Assembly: GCA_003265685.1 (NCBI GenBank)
Contig: KZ836128.1
Coordinates: 1 to 34,278 of the forward strand
DNA length: 34,278 nt
Origin: Piscinibacter caeni
Lineage (GTDB): Bacteria > Pseudomonadota > Gammaproteobacteria > Burkholderiales > Burkholderiaceae_C
Direction of reading: 5' to 3'
Shown here: piece by piece, positions 15,044 to 22,864 of the stretch
Layout of the letters: every line of letters begins with the position of its first letter
Numbering within the stretch: the stretch's first letter is position 1
Notes under the pieces: model-generated
Database searches by the model: none
What the model was told of the DNA's origin: nothing
What the model saw: the letters and a program-made list of their open reading frames with translations, nothing else
Made by a program: the position numbers and the translations under genes

Positions 15044-17272
15044 TCAGGCGGCTGTCGCGAGCGGCACGGCGGTGGCGGTCTTCACCGCCAGCCGCGCCTC
15101 GTGCAGCAGCGGCTCGGTGTAGCCGCTGGGCTGCTCCTTGCCCTTGAACACCAGGTCCAGCGCGGCCTGGTAGGCGCGGCTGGTGGTCCAGTGGCCGGCC
15201 ATGGGCTGGTACTGCGGGTCGCCGGCGTTCTGGCGGTCCACCACCTCGGCCATGCGGCGGAAGGTGGCGTGCACCTGCTCGGCCGTCACCACGCCGTGCT
15301 GCAGCCAGTTGGCGATGTGCTGGCTGCTGATGCGCAGCGTCGCACGGTCTTCCATCAGGCCGACGTTGTGGATGTCCGGCACCTTGGAGCAGCCCACGCC
15401 CTGGTCGACCCAGCGCACCACGTAGCCGAGGATGCCCTGGGCGTTGTTGTCGAGTTCCTGCTGCCGGTCGGTCTCGTTCCACTTGGGCTTCTTCACCACC
15501 GGCACGCTCAGCAGCCCGGCGAGCAGGCTCTCGCGCTCGGCCTCGGCGTCGATCTTCTCGAGCCCCTTCTGGACCTTGAAGACGTCGACCTGGTGGTAGT
15601 GCAGCGCATGCAGCGTCGCGGCCGTCGGGCTCGGCACCCAGGCGGTGTTGGCGCCGGCCAGCGGGTGGGCGATCTTCTGCTTGAGCATCGCGGCCATCAG
15701 GTCGGGCATGGCCCACATGCCCTTGCCGATCTGCGCCTTGCCGCGCAGCCCGCAGGCCAGGCCCACCAGCACGTTGTTGCGTTCGTAGGCCTGGATCCAG
15801 GCGCTGGTCTTCATGTCGCCCTTGCGCAGCATCGGGCCGGCCAGCATCGCGGTGTGCATCTCGTCGCCGGTGCGGTCGAGGAAGCCGGTGTTGATGAAGG
15901 CCACGCGCGAGGCGGCCGCCGCGAGGCAGGCCTTGAGGTTGACGCTGGTGCGACGCTCCTCGTCCATGATGCCGAGCTTGACCGTGCTGTCGGGCAGGCC
16001 GAGCACCTGCTCGACGCGCGAGAACAGCTCGGCCGCGAAGGCCACCTCGGCCGGGCCGTGCATCTTCGGCTTGACGATGTAGACGGAGCCGGTGCGCGAG
16101 TTGACGATCCCGTTCTTGCCGTGGCGCTGCAGGTCGTGCAGCGCGATGGTGGTGGTGACCATCGCATCCAGGATGCCTTCCGGGATCTCGCTCTGCTCGC
16201 CGGCGGCGTCGGTCCACAGGATCGCCGGGTTGGTCATCAGGTGGCCGACGTTGCGCACGAACAGCAGCGAGCGGCCGTGCAGCAGCACGTCCTCGCCGCG
16301 CGGGCCGGTGTAGCGGCGGTCCGGGTTCAGGCCGCGGGTGATCATGCGCCCGCCCTTGTTCACCTGCTCGGTCAGCGTGCCTTCGATGATGCCCAGCCAG
16401 TTGCCGTAGGCGAGCACCTTGTCGTCGGCGTCGACCACCGCGACCGAGTCCTCCAGGTCGAGGATGGTCGACAGCGCCGACTCGATCACCAGGTCGGCCA
16501 CGCCGGCCGGGTCGGTGGCGCCGATCGGGTGCGCGCGGTCGATGCGGATGTCCAGGTGCAGGCCGTGGTGCGACAGCAGCACCGAGCGTGGCGCGTCCAT
16601 CTCGCCCTGGAAGCCGACGAACTGGGCCGGGTTCTTCAGGCCGACCGTGTGGCCGTTCTTCAGCGTGACGGCCAGGTTGTTGTCGACCACCCGGTAGCCG
16701 GTCGAATCGATGTGCGAGCCCTTCTTCAGCGGCACGCAGCGGTCCAGAACGTAGCGGGCGTACTCGATCACCTTGGCGCCGCGCTTCGGGTTGTAGGCAC
16801 CGGCCTTCTCGCAGCCGTCGTCCTCGCTCAGCACGTCGGTGCCGTAGAGGGCGTCGTACAGCGAGCCCCAGCGGGCGTTGGCGGCGTTCAGCGCGTAGCG
16901 CGCATTCGTGATCGGGACCACCAGCTGCGGGCCGGCCTGCAGCGCGAGCTCGGCGTCGACGTTCTTCGTCGTCACCTTCACCTTCTTCGGCGCGTCGACC
17001 AGGTAGCCGATCTGCTCGAGGAACTTGCGGTAGGCCTTGGGCTTGGTGATCGGGCCGGGGTGGGCGCGGTGCCAGGCGTCGATCTCGGCCTGCAGCCGGT
17101 CGCGCTCGGCCAGCAGCGCGGCGTTCTTCGGCGCCAGGTCGGCGACGATCGCGTCGAAGCCGGCCCAGAAGGCCTCGCTCGAGACACCGGTGCCCGGCAG
17201 CACCCGGTCCTCGATGAAGCGGTACAGCGGCGTGGCCACGTCCAGGCGGTGGCAGGTGGTGCGGTCGGTCAT
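15044..17272 (-). CDS. glcB: Malate synthase G
   Basis: A 742-residue monomeric malate synthase that condenses glyoxylate with acetyl-CoA to form malate. Landmarks in order are [15 protein letters not shown] (271-285), [16 protein letters not shown] with Arg340, [12 protein letters not shown] with Glu438, [16 protein letters not shown] with Asp466, and [12 protein letters not shown] with Asp642. The spacings 438-466 and 466-642 equal those between the magnesium ligands and the catalytic Asp of the E. coli enzyme (427, 455 and 631), so the active site is intact. Length fits the G isoform. It follows the haloacid dehalogenase gene by 19 bases on the same strand with a GAGG ribosome site, indicating co-transcription and a role in glyoxylate assimilation. 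Confidence 0.97.
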   Translation of the reverse strand: MTDRTTCHRLDVATPLYRFIEDRVLPGTGVSSEAFWAGFDAIVADLAPKNAALLAERDRLQAEIDAWHRAHPGPITKPKAYRKFLEQIGYLVDAPKKVKVTTKNVDAELALQAGPQLVVPITNARYALNAANARWGSLYDALYGTDVLSEDDGCEKAGAYNPKRGAKVIEYARYVLDRCVPLKKGSHIDSTGYRVVDNNLAVTLKNGHTVGLKNPAQFVGFQGEMDAPRSVLLSHHGLHLDIRIDRAHPIGATDPAGVADLVIESALSTILDLEDSVAVVDADDKVLAYGNWLGIIEGTLTEQVNKGGRMITRGLNPDRRYTGPRGEDVLLHGRSLLFVRNVGHLMTNPAILWTDAAGEQSEIPEGILDAMVTTTIALHDLQRHGKNGIVNSRTGSVYIVKPKMHGPAEVAFAAELFSRVEQVLGLPDSTVKLGIMDEERRTSVNLKACLAAAASRVAFINTGFLDRTGDEMHTAMLAGPMLRKGDMKTSAWIQAYERNNVLVGLACGLRGKAQIGKGMWAMPDLMAAMLKQKIAHPLAGANTAWVPSPTAATLHALHYHQVDVFKVQKGLEKIDAEAERESLLAGLLSVPVVKKPKWNETDRQQELDNNAQGILGYVVRWVDQGVGCSKVPDIHNVGLMEDRATLRISSQHIANWLQHGVVTAEQVHATFRRMAEVVDRQNAGDPQYQPMAGHWTTSRAYQAALDLVFKGKEQPSGYTEPLLHEARLAVKTATAVPLATAA

Positions 17273-17291
17273 GGTCGGTCCTCGCAGGGCA

Positions 17292-17978
17292 TCAGGCAGA
17301 GGGAAAGAACTCGAGCACGTCGCGCAGGCTGGTGCCGATGCGCGTCGGGTGGGTGTCGAGCTGTTCGAGCGGCAGCTTGGCCCGGTTCACCCACAGCGTG
17401 GTGAAGCCGGCCCAGGTGGCGCCGATGGCGTCCCAGCCGTTGCTGGAGACGAACAGGATGTCGCGCTCGGGCAGGCCGAGCGCCTCGGCACCGAGCCGGT
17501 AGCAGGCCGGGTCGGTCTTGTAGCGGCGCAGCTCGTGCACCGACAGCACCGGATCGAGCAGTTCGGTGAAGCCGGCGCTCTTGACGGCCACCGCGAGCAT
17601 CTCCGGGTCGCCATTGCTCAGGATGCCGGCCCGGATGCCGCGCCGCTGCAGCGCCTGCAGCACCTCACGGTTTTCCGGGAAGGCGCTGAGGTGGCGGTAC
17701 TGGTTCATCAGCCGGTCCTCGGCCGCGGCGTCCAGCGACAGGGCCAGGCGCTGGGCCGCGAAGCGCAGGCCGGCGCGCGTCAGCTCCCAGAACGGCCGGT
17801 AACGGCCGCTCATCGAGACCAGGCGCGTGTACTCGATCTGCTTGTCGCGCCACAGCAGCGCGAGGCGCTCGCCCTGGCCCGGGAACAGCTGCTCGGCGAG
17901 CAGGCCCACGCTGTAGACGTCGAACAGCGTCCCGTAGGCGTCGAAGAGCACGGCGCGCGGCCGCGGCAGGGTTTCCAT
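17292..17978 (-). CDS. L-2-haloacid dehalogenase (HAD type II)
   Basis: A 228-residue HAD-superfamily enzyme that hydrolyses 2-haloalkanoates to 2-hydroxyalkanoates through an aspartyl ester. The nucleophile is Asp13 in [10 protein letters not shown]. All nine residues known to matter in the Pseudomonas L-DEX enzyme (Asp10, Thr14, Arg41, Ser118, Lys151, Tyr157, Ser175, Asn177, Asp180) are present with a constant offset of three: Asp13, Thr17, Arg44, Ser121, Lys154, Tyr160, Ser178, Asn180 and Asp183. This supports a true dehalogenase rather than a generic HAD phosphatase. It is the first gene of a two-gene unit with malate synthase G. A -10-like TAGAGT sits six bases before the ATG with no ribosome site, so its message may be leaderless. 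Confidence 0.9.
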   Translation of the reverse strand: METLPRPRAVLFDAYGTLFDVYSVGLLAEQLFPGQGERLALLWRDKQIEYTRLVSMSGRYRPFWELTRAGLRFAAQRLALSLDAAAEDRLMNQYRHLSAFPENREVLQALQRRGIRAGILSNGDPEMLAVAVKSAGFTELLDPVLSVHELRRYKTDPACYRLGAEALGLPERDILFVSSNGWDAIGATWAGFTTLWVNRAKLPLEQLDTHPTRIGTSLRDVLEFFPSA

Positions 17979-17984
17979 GACCGA

Positions 17985-17990
17985 ACTCTA
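17985..17990 (-). promoter_or_regulatory. -10 box of the dehalogenase-glcB unit, six bases before the ATG
   Basis: TAGAGT on the minus strand, followed by six bases and then the start codon. A weak TTAATG at 18008-18013 could be the -35 box. The predicted start point coincides with the start codon, so the transcript would be leaderless. Confidence 0.35.
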
Positions 17991-18022
17991 TTCCGGACGA
18001 TCGCCGGCATTAAGGTGCCGAA

Positions 18023-18042
18023 AAGTCATGGATTCATGACTT
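18023..18042. promoter_or_regulatory. Perfect palindrome in the dehalogenase/CoA-transferase divergent promoter region
   Basis: Eight-base arms AAGTCATG and CATGACTT are separated by GATT. A further half site, AAAAGTCA, lies at 18049-18056, matching AAAAGTCA at 18021-18028. The palindrome sits between the two predicted -10 boxes and touches the -35 position of the rightward gene. A dimeric repressor or activator site is likely, but the protein is unknown; no regulator gene adjoins either divergent gene directly, and the nearest is the LysR gene at 19537. Confidence 0.6.
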
Positions 18043-18063
18043 CTACGCAAAAGTCACCGCCGC

Positions 18064-18069
18064 TACGAT
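18064..18069 (+). promoter_or_regulatory. -10 box of the CoA-transferase gene, six bases before the ATG
   Basis: TACGAT, then CCGGCC, then the ATG at 18076. No ribosome site is visible. Spacing mirrors that of the divergent dehalogenase gene. Confidence 0.35.
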
Positions 18070-18075
18070 CCGGCC

Positions 18076-19287
18076 ATGGCGACGTTGCCCTTGCACGGCC
18101 TGCGGGTGGTCGAGTTCTCGCACATGGTGATGGGCCCGACCTGCGGCATGGTGCTGGCCGACCTGGGGGCCGAGGTGATCAAGGTCGAGCCGCCCGGCGG
18201 CGACGCCACGCGCCGCCTGCTCGGCTCGGGCGCGGGTTTCTTCGCGCTCTTCAACCGCAACAAGAAGAGCCTGGCGATCGACCTGCGCGACGCGCGCGGC
18301 CGCGAGGTGGTGCTGAAGCTGATCGCCGGCGCCGACGTGTTCAGCGAGAATTTCAAGCCCGGCGCGATGGACGCGCTCGGCCTCGGCTGGGCCACGCTGC
18401 AGGCGCTGAACCCGCGCCTGATCGGCGTCTCGCACAAGGGCTTCCTGCCCGGGCCCTACGCGCAGCGCACCGCGCTCGACGAGGTGGTGCAGATGATGGG
18501 CGGGCTGGCCTACATGACCGGCCCCGAGGGCCGGCCGCTGCGTGCCGGCAGCAGCGTCAACGACATCATGGGCGGGCTGTTCGGCGCCATCGGCGTGCTG
18601 GCCGCGCTGCGCCAGCGCGAGCAGACCGGGCGCGGCCAGCGGGTCGAGAGCGCGCTGTTCGAGAACAACGTGCTGCTGGTGGCGCAGCACATGCTGCAGT
18701 ACGCCGTCACCGGGGCGCCGGCCGCGCCGATGCCCAGCCGCATCTCCGCCTGGGGCGTGTACGACGTGTTCACGGTGCGCGACGGCGAGCAGATCTTCCT
18801 GGCCGTCGTCAGCGACTCGCAATGGGCCGCGTTCTGCGCCGCCTTCGATCTGCCGGAGCTCGCGGCCGATGCGCGCCTGGCGAGCAACAACCTGCGCGTG
18901 CGCGCGCGCGACTGGCTGCTGCCGCGCCTGCGCGAGCACCTGGCGGCGCGGCCGGCGGCCGAGATCGCGGCGCGCTTCGAGGCGCACGAGCTGCCGTACG
19001 CGCCGATCACGCGGCCCGAAGCGCTGTTCGACGACCCGCACCTGGCCGGCACCGGCGGGCTCGCCCCGGTGACGGTGCCCGCCGATGCGAGCTGCGCCGG
19101 CCGGCCGGTGGCCACGCGCAGCCCGCTGCTGCCGATCACGCTCGACGGCCAGCGCCCGCCGCTGCGCAGCGGCCCGCCGGCGCTGGGCGAGCACACGCAC
19201 GAACTGCTGCGTGAGCTCGGCTACGACGCGCCGTCGATCGAGGCTCTGCGCGCCGCCGGCGTGGTGGCCGACACGCATACCCATTGA
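18076..19287 (+). CDS. CaiB/BaiF-family (class III) CoA-transferase
   Basis: A 403-residue enzyme that moves CoA between carboxylic acids in the cytoplasm. The opening LPLHGLRVVEFSHMVMGPTCGMVLADLGAEVIKVEPP (about 4-40), SLAIDLRDARG (65-75) and ENFKPGAMDALGLG (91-104) are classical. The catalytic Asp, which carries the acyl anhydride, is Asp163 (SSVNDIMGG). C-terminal GEHTHELLRELGY also fits. Substrates cannot be inferred; relatives act on oxalate/formyl-CoA, carnitine, succinate/hydroxy acids or mesaconate. It is divergent from the dehalogenase-malate synthase unit across a 97-base region with a palindrome, so a shared regulator and a hydroxy- or oxo-acid substrate are plausible but unproven. 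Confidence 0.92.
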   Translation: MATLPLHGLRVVEFSHMVMGPTCGMVLADLGAEVIKVEPPGGDATRRLLGSGAGFFALFNRNKKSLAIDLRDARGREVVLKLIAGADVFSENFKPGAMDALGLGWATLQALNPRLIGVSHKGFLPGPYAQRTALDEVVQMMGGLAYMTGPEGRPLRAGSSVNDIMGGLFGAIGVLAALRQREQTGRGQRVESALFENNVLLVAQHMLQYAVTGAPAAPMPSRISAWGVYDVFTVRDGEQIFLAVVSDSQWAAFCAAFDLPELAADARLASNNLRVRARDWLLPRLREHLAARPAAEIAARFEAHELPYAPITRPEALFDDPHLAGTGGLAPVTVPADASCAGRPVATRSPLLPITLDGQRPPLRSGPPALGEHTHELLRELGYDAPSIEALRAAGVVADTHTH

Positions 19288-19304
19288 GGTACGGCAACGA
19301 AAGC

Positions 19305-19320
19305 GCGCCGGGGCCGGCGC
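19305..19320. terminator. GC palindrome after the CoA-transferase gene, weak terminator candidate
   Basis: GCGCCGG (19305-19311) and CCGGCGC (19314-19320) with only two central bases. No T tract follows. In DNA of this composition it may be chance. Confidence 0.15.
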
Positions 19321-19355
19321 CCAATCGCCGCAGCACCCACGAGAAGGAGAACGGC

Positions 19356-19505
19356 ATGCGTGCCCTGAGCGAACTCTTCACCACCGACGTCGGCCTGCTG
19401 AGCATCGCCGTCATCGCCTTCATGCTCGGCATGGGCGGCTTCTACCTGCGCTACTTCCTCAAGCACATGCACGACGACGAGGCCAGGCAGCATCCGCGGA
19501 CCTGA
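19356..19505 (+). CDS. DUF3149 membrane microprotein
   Basis: A 49-residue protein: MRALSELFTTDVGLLSIAVI, then one hydrophobic transmembrane helix (about 13-33) and a short charged, cytoplasm-facing tail with KHMHDDEARQ. I recognise the DUF3149 family of beta-proteobacteria from the LF-TD-GL-SI pattern and length. The internal ATG is chosen over one 24 codons upstream because GAAGGAGA lies six bases before it, the strongest ribosome site in this region. The function is unknown. It lies between the CoA-transferase and LysR genes on the same strand. Confidence 0.8.
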   Translation: MRALSELFTTDVGLLSIAVIAFMLGMGGFYLRYFLKHMHDDEARQHPRT

Positions 19506-19516
19506 TTCGTGACCCC

Positions 19517-19536
19517 GGCGCGCATAATCGCGCGCC
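19517..19536 (+). promoter_or_regulatory. Palindrome with embedded -10 box abutting the LysR start codon
   Basis: GGCGCGC (19517-19523), ATAATC, GCGCGCC (19530-19536), then the ATG at 19537. CATAAT at 19523-19528 fits a -10 box with eight bases to the start codon, the same distance as at argS. No Shine-Dalgarno is present, so a leaderless transcript is suggested. The palindrome could also be an autoregulatory site. Confidence 0.4.
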
Positions 19537-20457
19537 ATGGACCGGCTGAAGCAGATCGAATCGTTCGTATCGGTCGCCGGCCGGGGCAGCCTGACGGCCG
19601 CCGCGCATGCCGAAGGGGTGGCGCCGGCGGTGATCGGCCGCCGCATCGACGGGCTCGAGGAGCGCCTGGGCGTCAAGCTGCTGGTGCGCACGACGCGCAA
19701 GATCACGCTGACGCACGAGGGCAGCGCCTTCCTGGAGGACTGCCAGCGCCTGCTGGCCGACCTGGCCAACGCCGAGGCGAGCGTCAGCGCCGGCGGCGTC
19801 AAGGCGAGCGGCTACCTGCGTGTCACCGCGCCGGCCGGCTTCGGGCGGCGCCACGTGGCGCCGCTGGTGCCGCGTTTCATCGCCCAGCACCCGGACGTGA
19901 ACGTCTCGCTGAATCTGAGCGATCGCGTGGTCGACATCGTCAACGAGGGCTACGACTGCGCGGTGCGGGTCGGCGACCTGCCCGACTCCAGCCTGATCAG
20001 CGTGCGCATGGCCGACAACCGGCGCCTGTGCGTGGCCACGCCGGCCTACCTGAAGCGAGCCGGCACGCCCAAGCACCCGAACGAGCTGTTCCGCCACGAG
20101 TGCCTGACGCTCAGCTCCGACGCCAGCCAGACTCGCGGCTGGGCCTTCGAGATCGACGGCGCGGTGACCCACCTGCGCCCGAGCGGCCGGCTCGACTGCA
20201 GCGACGGCCAGGTGCTGCACGACTGGTGCGCGGCCGGGCTGGGCATCGCCTGGCGCTCGACCTGGGAGGTGGAGAACGAGATCGCCGAGGGCAAGCTGGT
20301 GACGTTGCTGGACGACTTCGCCGCGCCGCCCAATGGCATCTACGCCGTGTTCCCGCACGCGCGCCACCTGGCGCTGCGGGTGCGGCTGTGGATCGACTTC
20401 CTCAAGCACACCTACGGCGACGCGGGCTACTGGCGCGCGCTGCCGGCCGCCGCATGA
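19537..20457 (+). CDS. LysR-family transcriptional regulator
   Basis: A 306-residue regulator. The winged helix-turn-helix occupies residues about 4-62 (IESFVSVAGRGSLTAAAHAE, VIGRRIDGLEERLGVKLLVR, then KITLTHEG). The type II periplasmic-binding-like effector domain runs from about 90 to 300 (GYLRVTAPAGFGRRHVAPLVPRF, then SLNLSDRVVDIVNEGYDCAVRVGDLPDSSL). The latter pattern is that of the AaeR/DmlR-like subgroup, in which target genes are often unlinked or adjacent. Its stop overlaps the start of the DUF2214 gene by four bases (ATGA). Its own start has no ribosome site and follows a -10-like box by eight bases. Its target is unknown; the neighbouring DUF2214 membrane protein is the simplest candidate. 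Confidence 0.93.
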   Translation: MDRLKQIESFVSVAGRGSLTAAAHAEGVAPAVIGRRIDGLEERLGVKLLVRTTRKITLTHEGSAFLEDCQRLLADLANAEASVSAGGVKASGYLRVTAPAGFGRRHVAPLVPRFIAQHPDVNVSLNLSDRVVDIVNEGYDCAVRVGDLPDSSLISVRMADNRRLCVATPAYLKRAGTPKHPNELFRHECLTLSSDASQTRGWAFEIDGAVTHLRPSGRLDCSDGQVLHDWCAAGLGIAWRSTWEVENEIAEGKLVTLLDDFAAPPNGIYAVFPHARHLALRVRLWIDFLKHTYGDAGYWRALPAAA

Positions 20458-20909
20458 TCCTGGACGCTGCCCTCGCCTACCTTCATTTCGCCGCCATCCT
20501 GACGGCGGTGGTGTTCGTCGCCAGCCAGGCCGCGCTGTGCCGGCCCGAGTGGCTCAACGCCACGGCGGTGCGGCGCCTGGTGCGCGTCAACACCATCTAC
20601 CTGGTGGCGCTGGTGCTGGTGCTGCTCAGCGGGGCCGCGCGGGCGCAGTGGGGCGCCAAGGGCCCGGAATGGGCCTGGACCCAGCCGCTGCTGCACCTGA
20701 AGCTCACACTGACGCTGGTGATGCTCGTGATGGCCGTCGGCCCGACGCGGCGCTACGCCGCCTGGGCCGCCCGGCTGGACAGCGGCGGCGCGCTGCCCGA
20801 CGCGGCCGAGGTGCAGGCCACGCGGCGCAGCGTGATGATCGCGTCGCACCTGATGCTGATCGTCCCGCTGGCCGCGGTGCTGCTGGCGCGCGGGCTGCTG
20901 ACGCGCTGA
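20454..20909 (+). CDS. DUF2214 integral membrane protein
   Basis: A 151-residue protein with four predicted membrane helices (about 5-25, 43-63, 78-98 and 125-147). The phrases AYLHFAAILTAVVFVASQAALCRPEW, VNTIYLVALVLVLLSG and LLHLKLTLTLVMLVMAVGPTRR mark it as the DUF2214 family, which resembles small CopD-like or cytochrome b561-like four-helix proteins. The conserved His in LHF and in LLHLK could bind a metal or heme, but that is inference. The start at 20454 overlaps the LysR stop by four bases. It ends one base before the stop of the convergent PsiF-like gene. Confidence 0.82.
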   Translation: MILDAALAYLHFAAILTAVVFVASQAALCRPEWLNATAVRRLVRVNTIYLVALVLVLLSGAARAQWGAKGPEWAWTQPLLHLKLTLTLVMLVMAVGPTRRYAAWAARLDSGGALPDAAEVQATRRSVMIASHLMLIVPLAAVLLARGLLTR

Positions 20910-20910
20910 G

Positions 20911-21198
20911 CTAGTTCGCGGCCGAGGCCGCCGACGCCGCGGCGGCCACCGCGTCGGCGCTGCACTTCTTGACGAAGCTGTTCTTGGCCGCCCCGGCGAG
21001 CTTCTTCTCGGCGGCCTGGCCCTCGCAGGCCGTCCGGGCACTGGCGGTGTCGCGCTCGCACTTCTGCATGAAGCTGTTCTTCGCGGCACCGGCGAGTTTC
21101 TTCTCGGCGGCCCGGGACGCACAGGCGGCATCGGCGGCGTGGACCGCGGGCGCGACGACGGAGAGCAGGAGGGCCAGGGCGGTGAGGGCGTGTTTCAT
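20911..21198 (-). CDS. Secreted PsiF-repeat-like protein with two cysteine repeats
   Basis: A 95-residue exported protein. Residues 1-22 form a signal peptide (MKHALTALALLLSVVAPAVHA). The mature part holds two copies of a 32-residue unit with the pattern C-x3-A-AEKKLAGAAKNSF-x2-KC: Cys26/Cys47 and Cys58/Cys79. This matches the PsiF repeat (pairs of cysteines around a Leu-x-Gly-x-Ala-basic core) known from phosphate-starvation-inducible E. coli PsiF. Each unit can close one disulfide in the periplasm. The tail is alanine-rich. The two repeats remain clearly similar at DNA level over about 65 bases with a 96-base period, so the duplication is internal and fairly recent or conserved. No ribosome site precedes the ATG. 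The function is unknown. Confidence 0.75.
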   Translation of the reverse strand: MKHALTALALLLSVVAPAVHAADAACASRAAEKKLAGAAKNSFMQKCERDTASARTACEGQAAEKKLAGAAKNSFVKKCSADAVAAAASAASAAN

Positions 21199-21329
21199 GG
21201 GGGAGGTGGTCCGTGATCGGGTTGCGGGCGGGAACGCCGCGGCGCATTGGGCCCGTGCCCACACGCCCCGGCAAGGGGGCAACGTTCCGCAGGCCGATCC
21301 GGTGGACACCCGGAGCCCGCCCGTGGTGC

Positions 21330-21347
21330 CACGCCGACAGCGGCGTG
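21330..21347 (-). terminator. Stem-loop just after the kinase gene
   Basis: CACGCCG (21330-21336), ACAG loop, CGGCGTG (21341-21347), eight bases beyond the kinase stop codon. It lacks a T tract, so intrinsic termination is uncertain. The rest of 21199-21354 contains nothing else I can support. Confidence 0.3.
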
Positions 21348-21354
21348 ACCGGCG

Positions 21355-22722
21355 TCAAAGAATCCGCCGCGGGTGCGCCAGCGCCTCGTGCGCCGCATGC
21401 AGGCGCCGCACCAGAACGCGGATGAAGGCCTCGTCGAAGTGGTGCCGGCAGCCCGGGCTGAGCTGGGCCAGGGTCTCGGGCGTGAAGGAGATCGTGGTCG
21501 CGGTCTCGGTGACGATCACGTCGGTGCTGTGCTGGCGCAGGTCGGGGCTGGGCGCGAGGTAGGCCATTTCGCCCACGCTCGTGCCGGCCCCCAGCTGGGC
21601 CACCTTCTGGCCGTCGCGGAACACCTCCACCTCGCCCTTGGCGATGATGTGGAAGGTGCGGCCTTCCTCGCCCTTGCGGTAGAGCGCGTGGCCGAACTCG
21701 AAGCGCTGCCAGCGCGCGCGGTGCACCACCTCCCACAGCTCGACGTCGCCGAAGCCGTTGAAGAAGTCGAGGCTGCGCAGCAGGTTGAAGCGCTCGGAAT
21801 CGAGCACGCCCTGCAGCTGGCCGCGCGGCACGTGCTGGTGCGTGATCAGGCCCGACAGTGCCTGGGCGAACTCGTCCCAGTCGCGGTAGCGCTTGGCCGG
21901 GTCCTTGGCGAGCGCGCGCTGGATCACCGCGTCCACCGTCGGCGCGACGCCCGAGCGCAGGTGCTGCAGCGGCCCGGGCTGGTGGTGGTAGATCTGCTGC
22001 ATCATGGCCGACTGCACCTGCGCGTCGAACGGCGGGCGCCCGGCGATCAGGTGGTACAGCACGGCGCCGAGCGAGTAGATGTCGGCGCGGCAGTCGAGCG
22101 CTGCGCCGTCGAGCTGCTCGGGCGACATGTAGGCCAGCGAGCCGACCCGGTAGACCTGCGTCACGTCCGACGCCAGGTTCAGCACGCTGCCGAAATCGGT
22201 GATCTTGACGTCGGTGATGTTGGTGCCGTTGAGCGTCACCAGCAGGTTGGCCGGCTTGACGTCGCGGTGGATCAGCCCCTGGCGGTAGACGTAGCCCAGC
22301 GCCATCGCGCACTTGAAGCCGAGCTCGACGATCAGTTCGAGCGAAAGCAGCTGGTCGGCGCGGCAGTACGGCCGCAGCGTGCTGCCGGCGACGTACTCCA
22401 TCACCAGGTAGGGCTCCACCGGGTCGGGCACGGCGTCGAGGATCTGCACCACGTTCGGGTGCTTGAGCCGGCCCACCAGCGCGGCCTCGGCGGCGAAGAA
22501 GCGCTCGAAGTAGCGGTTCTCGCGCCCGTCGGCCACCACCATCGGGCGCACCTTCTTGATCGCCACGTCGCGGTCGAGGAAGTCGTCGTGGCAGAGGAAG
22601 ACCTCGCTGGTGGCGCCCTCGCCGAGCCGGCGCAGCACGCGGTACTTGCCGATGGCCGCCGGCAGCTCCGTCGGCGCGGCCAAGGACTCTGGGCGGGTGG
22701 AAGAACGAGTGAGCGACGACAT
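21355..22722 (-). CDS. Ser/Thr protein kinase fused to a C-terminal cyclic-nucleotide-binding domain
   Basis: A 455-residue Hanks-type kinase. The kinase domain spans about 27-290: glycine loop GEGATSEVF (34-42), Lys56 (VAIKK), catalytic [10 protein letters not shown] (152-161), DFG (176-178) and SPEQ in place of APE (200-203). Residues about 310-435 form a cyclic-nucleotide-binding domain ([25 protein letters not shown], then VGEMAYLAP). The phosphate-binding cassette has the Gly-Glu pair (384-385), but its second half is longer than usual and lacks a clear Arg-x-Ala-Thr, so cAMP or cGMP binding is uncertain. There is no membrane segment. The ATG at 22722 starts [14 protein letters not shown] about 27 residues before the kinase fold; the frame is open further upstream, but that stretch is low-complexity shadow. 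It is divergent from argS across 142 bases. Confidence 0.9.
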   Translation of the reverse strand: MSSLTRSSTRPESLAAPTELPAAIGKYRVLRRLGEGATSEVFLCHDDFLDRDVAIKKVRPMVVADGRENRYFERFFAAEAALVGRLKHPNVVQILDAVPDPVEPYLVMEYVAGSTLRPYCRADQLLSLELIVELGFKCAMALGYVYRQGLIHRDVKPANLLVTLNGTNITDVKITDFGSVLNLASDVTQVYRVGSLAYMSPEQLDGAALDCRADIYSLGAVLYHLIAGRPPFDAQVQSAMMQQIYHHQPGPLQHLRSGVAPTVDAVIQRALAKDPAKRYRDWDEFAQALSGLITHQHVPRGQLQGVLDSERFNLLRSLDFFNGFGDVELWEVVHRARWQRFEFGHALYRKGEEGRTFHIIAKGEVEVFRDGQKVAQLGAGTSVGEMAYLAPSPDLRQHSTDVIVTETATTISFTPETLAQLSPGCRHHFDEAFIRVLVRRLHAAHEALAHPRRIL

Positions 22723-22829
22723 GACCGGTCGCGCGGGCAGCGCGTGCGGCGATCTTGGCACGTTCGCGGCGCGCTGCGGCGCTGAAATGGGGGCGGAACC
22801 GGGGTCAATCGCCCACACTCCGCCGTGCC

Positions 22830-22849
22830 GGGGCGCCGGGGGGCGCCCC
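22830..22849. other. Perfect GC palindrome upstream of argS
   Basis: GGGGCGCC (22830-22837), GGGG, GGCGCCCC (22842-22849), directly before the argS -10 box. It occupies the -35/spacer region. It may form a hairpin or bind a factor, though simple GC composition could explain it. Confidence 0.3.
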
Positions 22850-22850
22850 G

Positions 22851-22856
22851 TAGAAT
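22851..22856 (+). promoter_or_regulatory. -10 box of argS, eight bases before the ATG
   Basis: TAGAAT (five of six to consensus), then CGTCGCCC, then the ATG at 22865. No Shine-Dalgarno is present and no -35 box is recognisable. The start point should coincide with the start codon. Confidence 0.45.
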
Positions 22857-22864
22857 CGTCGCCC

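Noticed and set aside
19305-19320. Terminator or operator in the gap after the CoA-transferase
   Set aside because: The palindrome is pure GC with a two-base centre and no T tract; in DNA of this composition it is likely to arise by chance, so it is kept only at low confidence.
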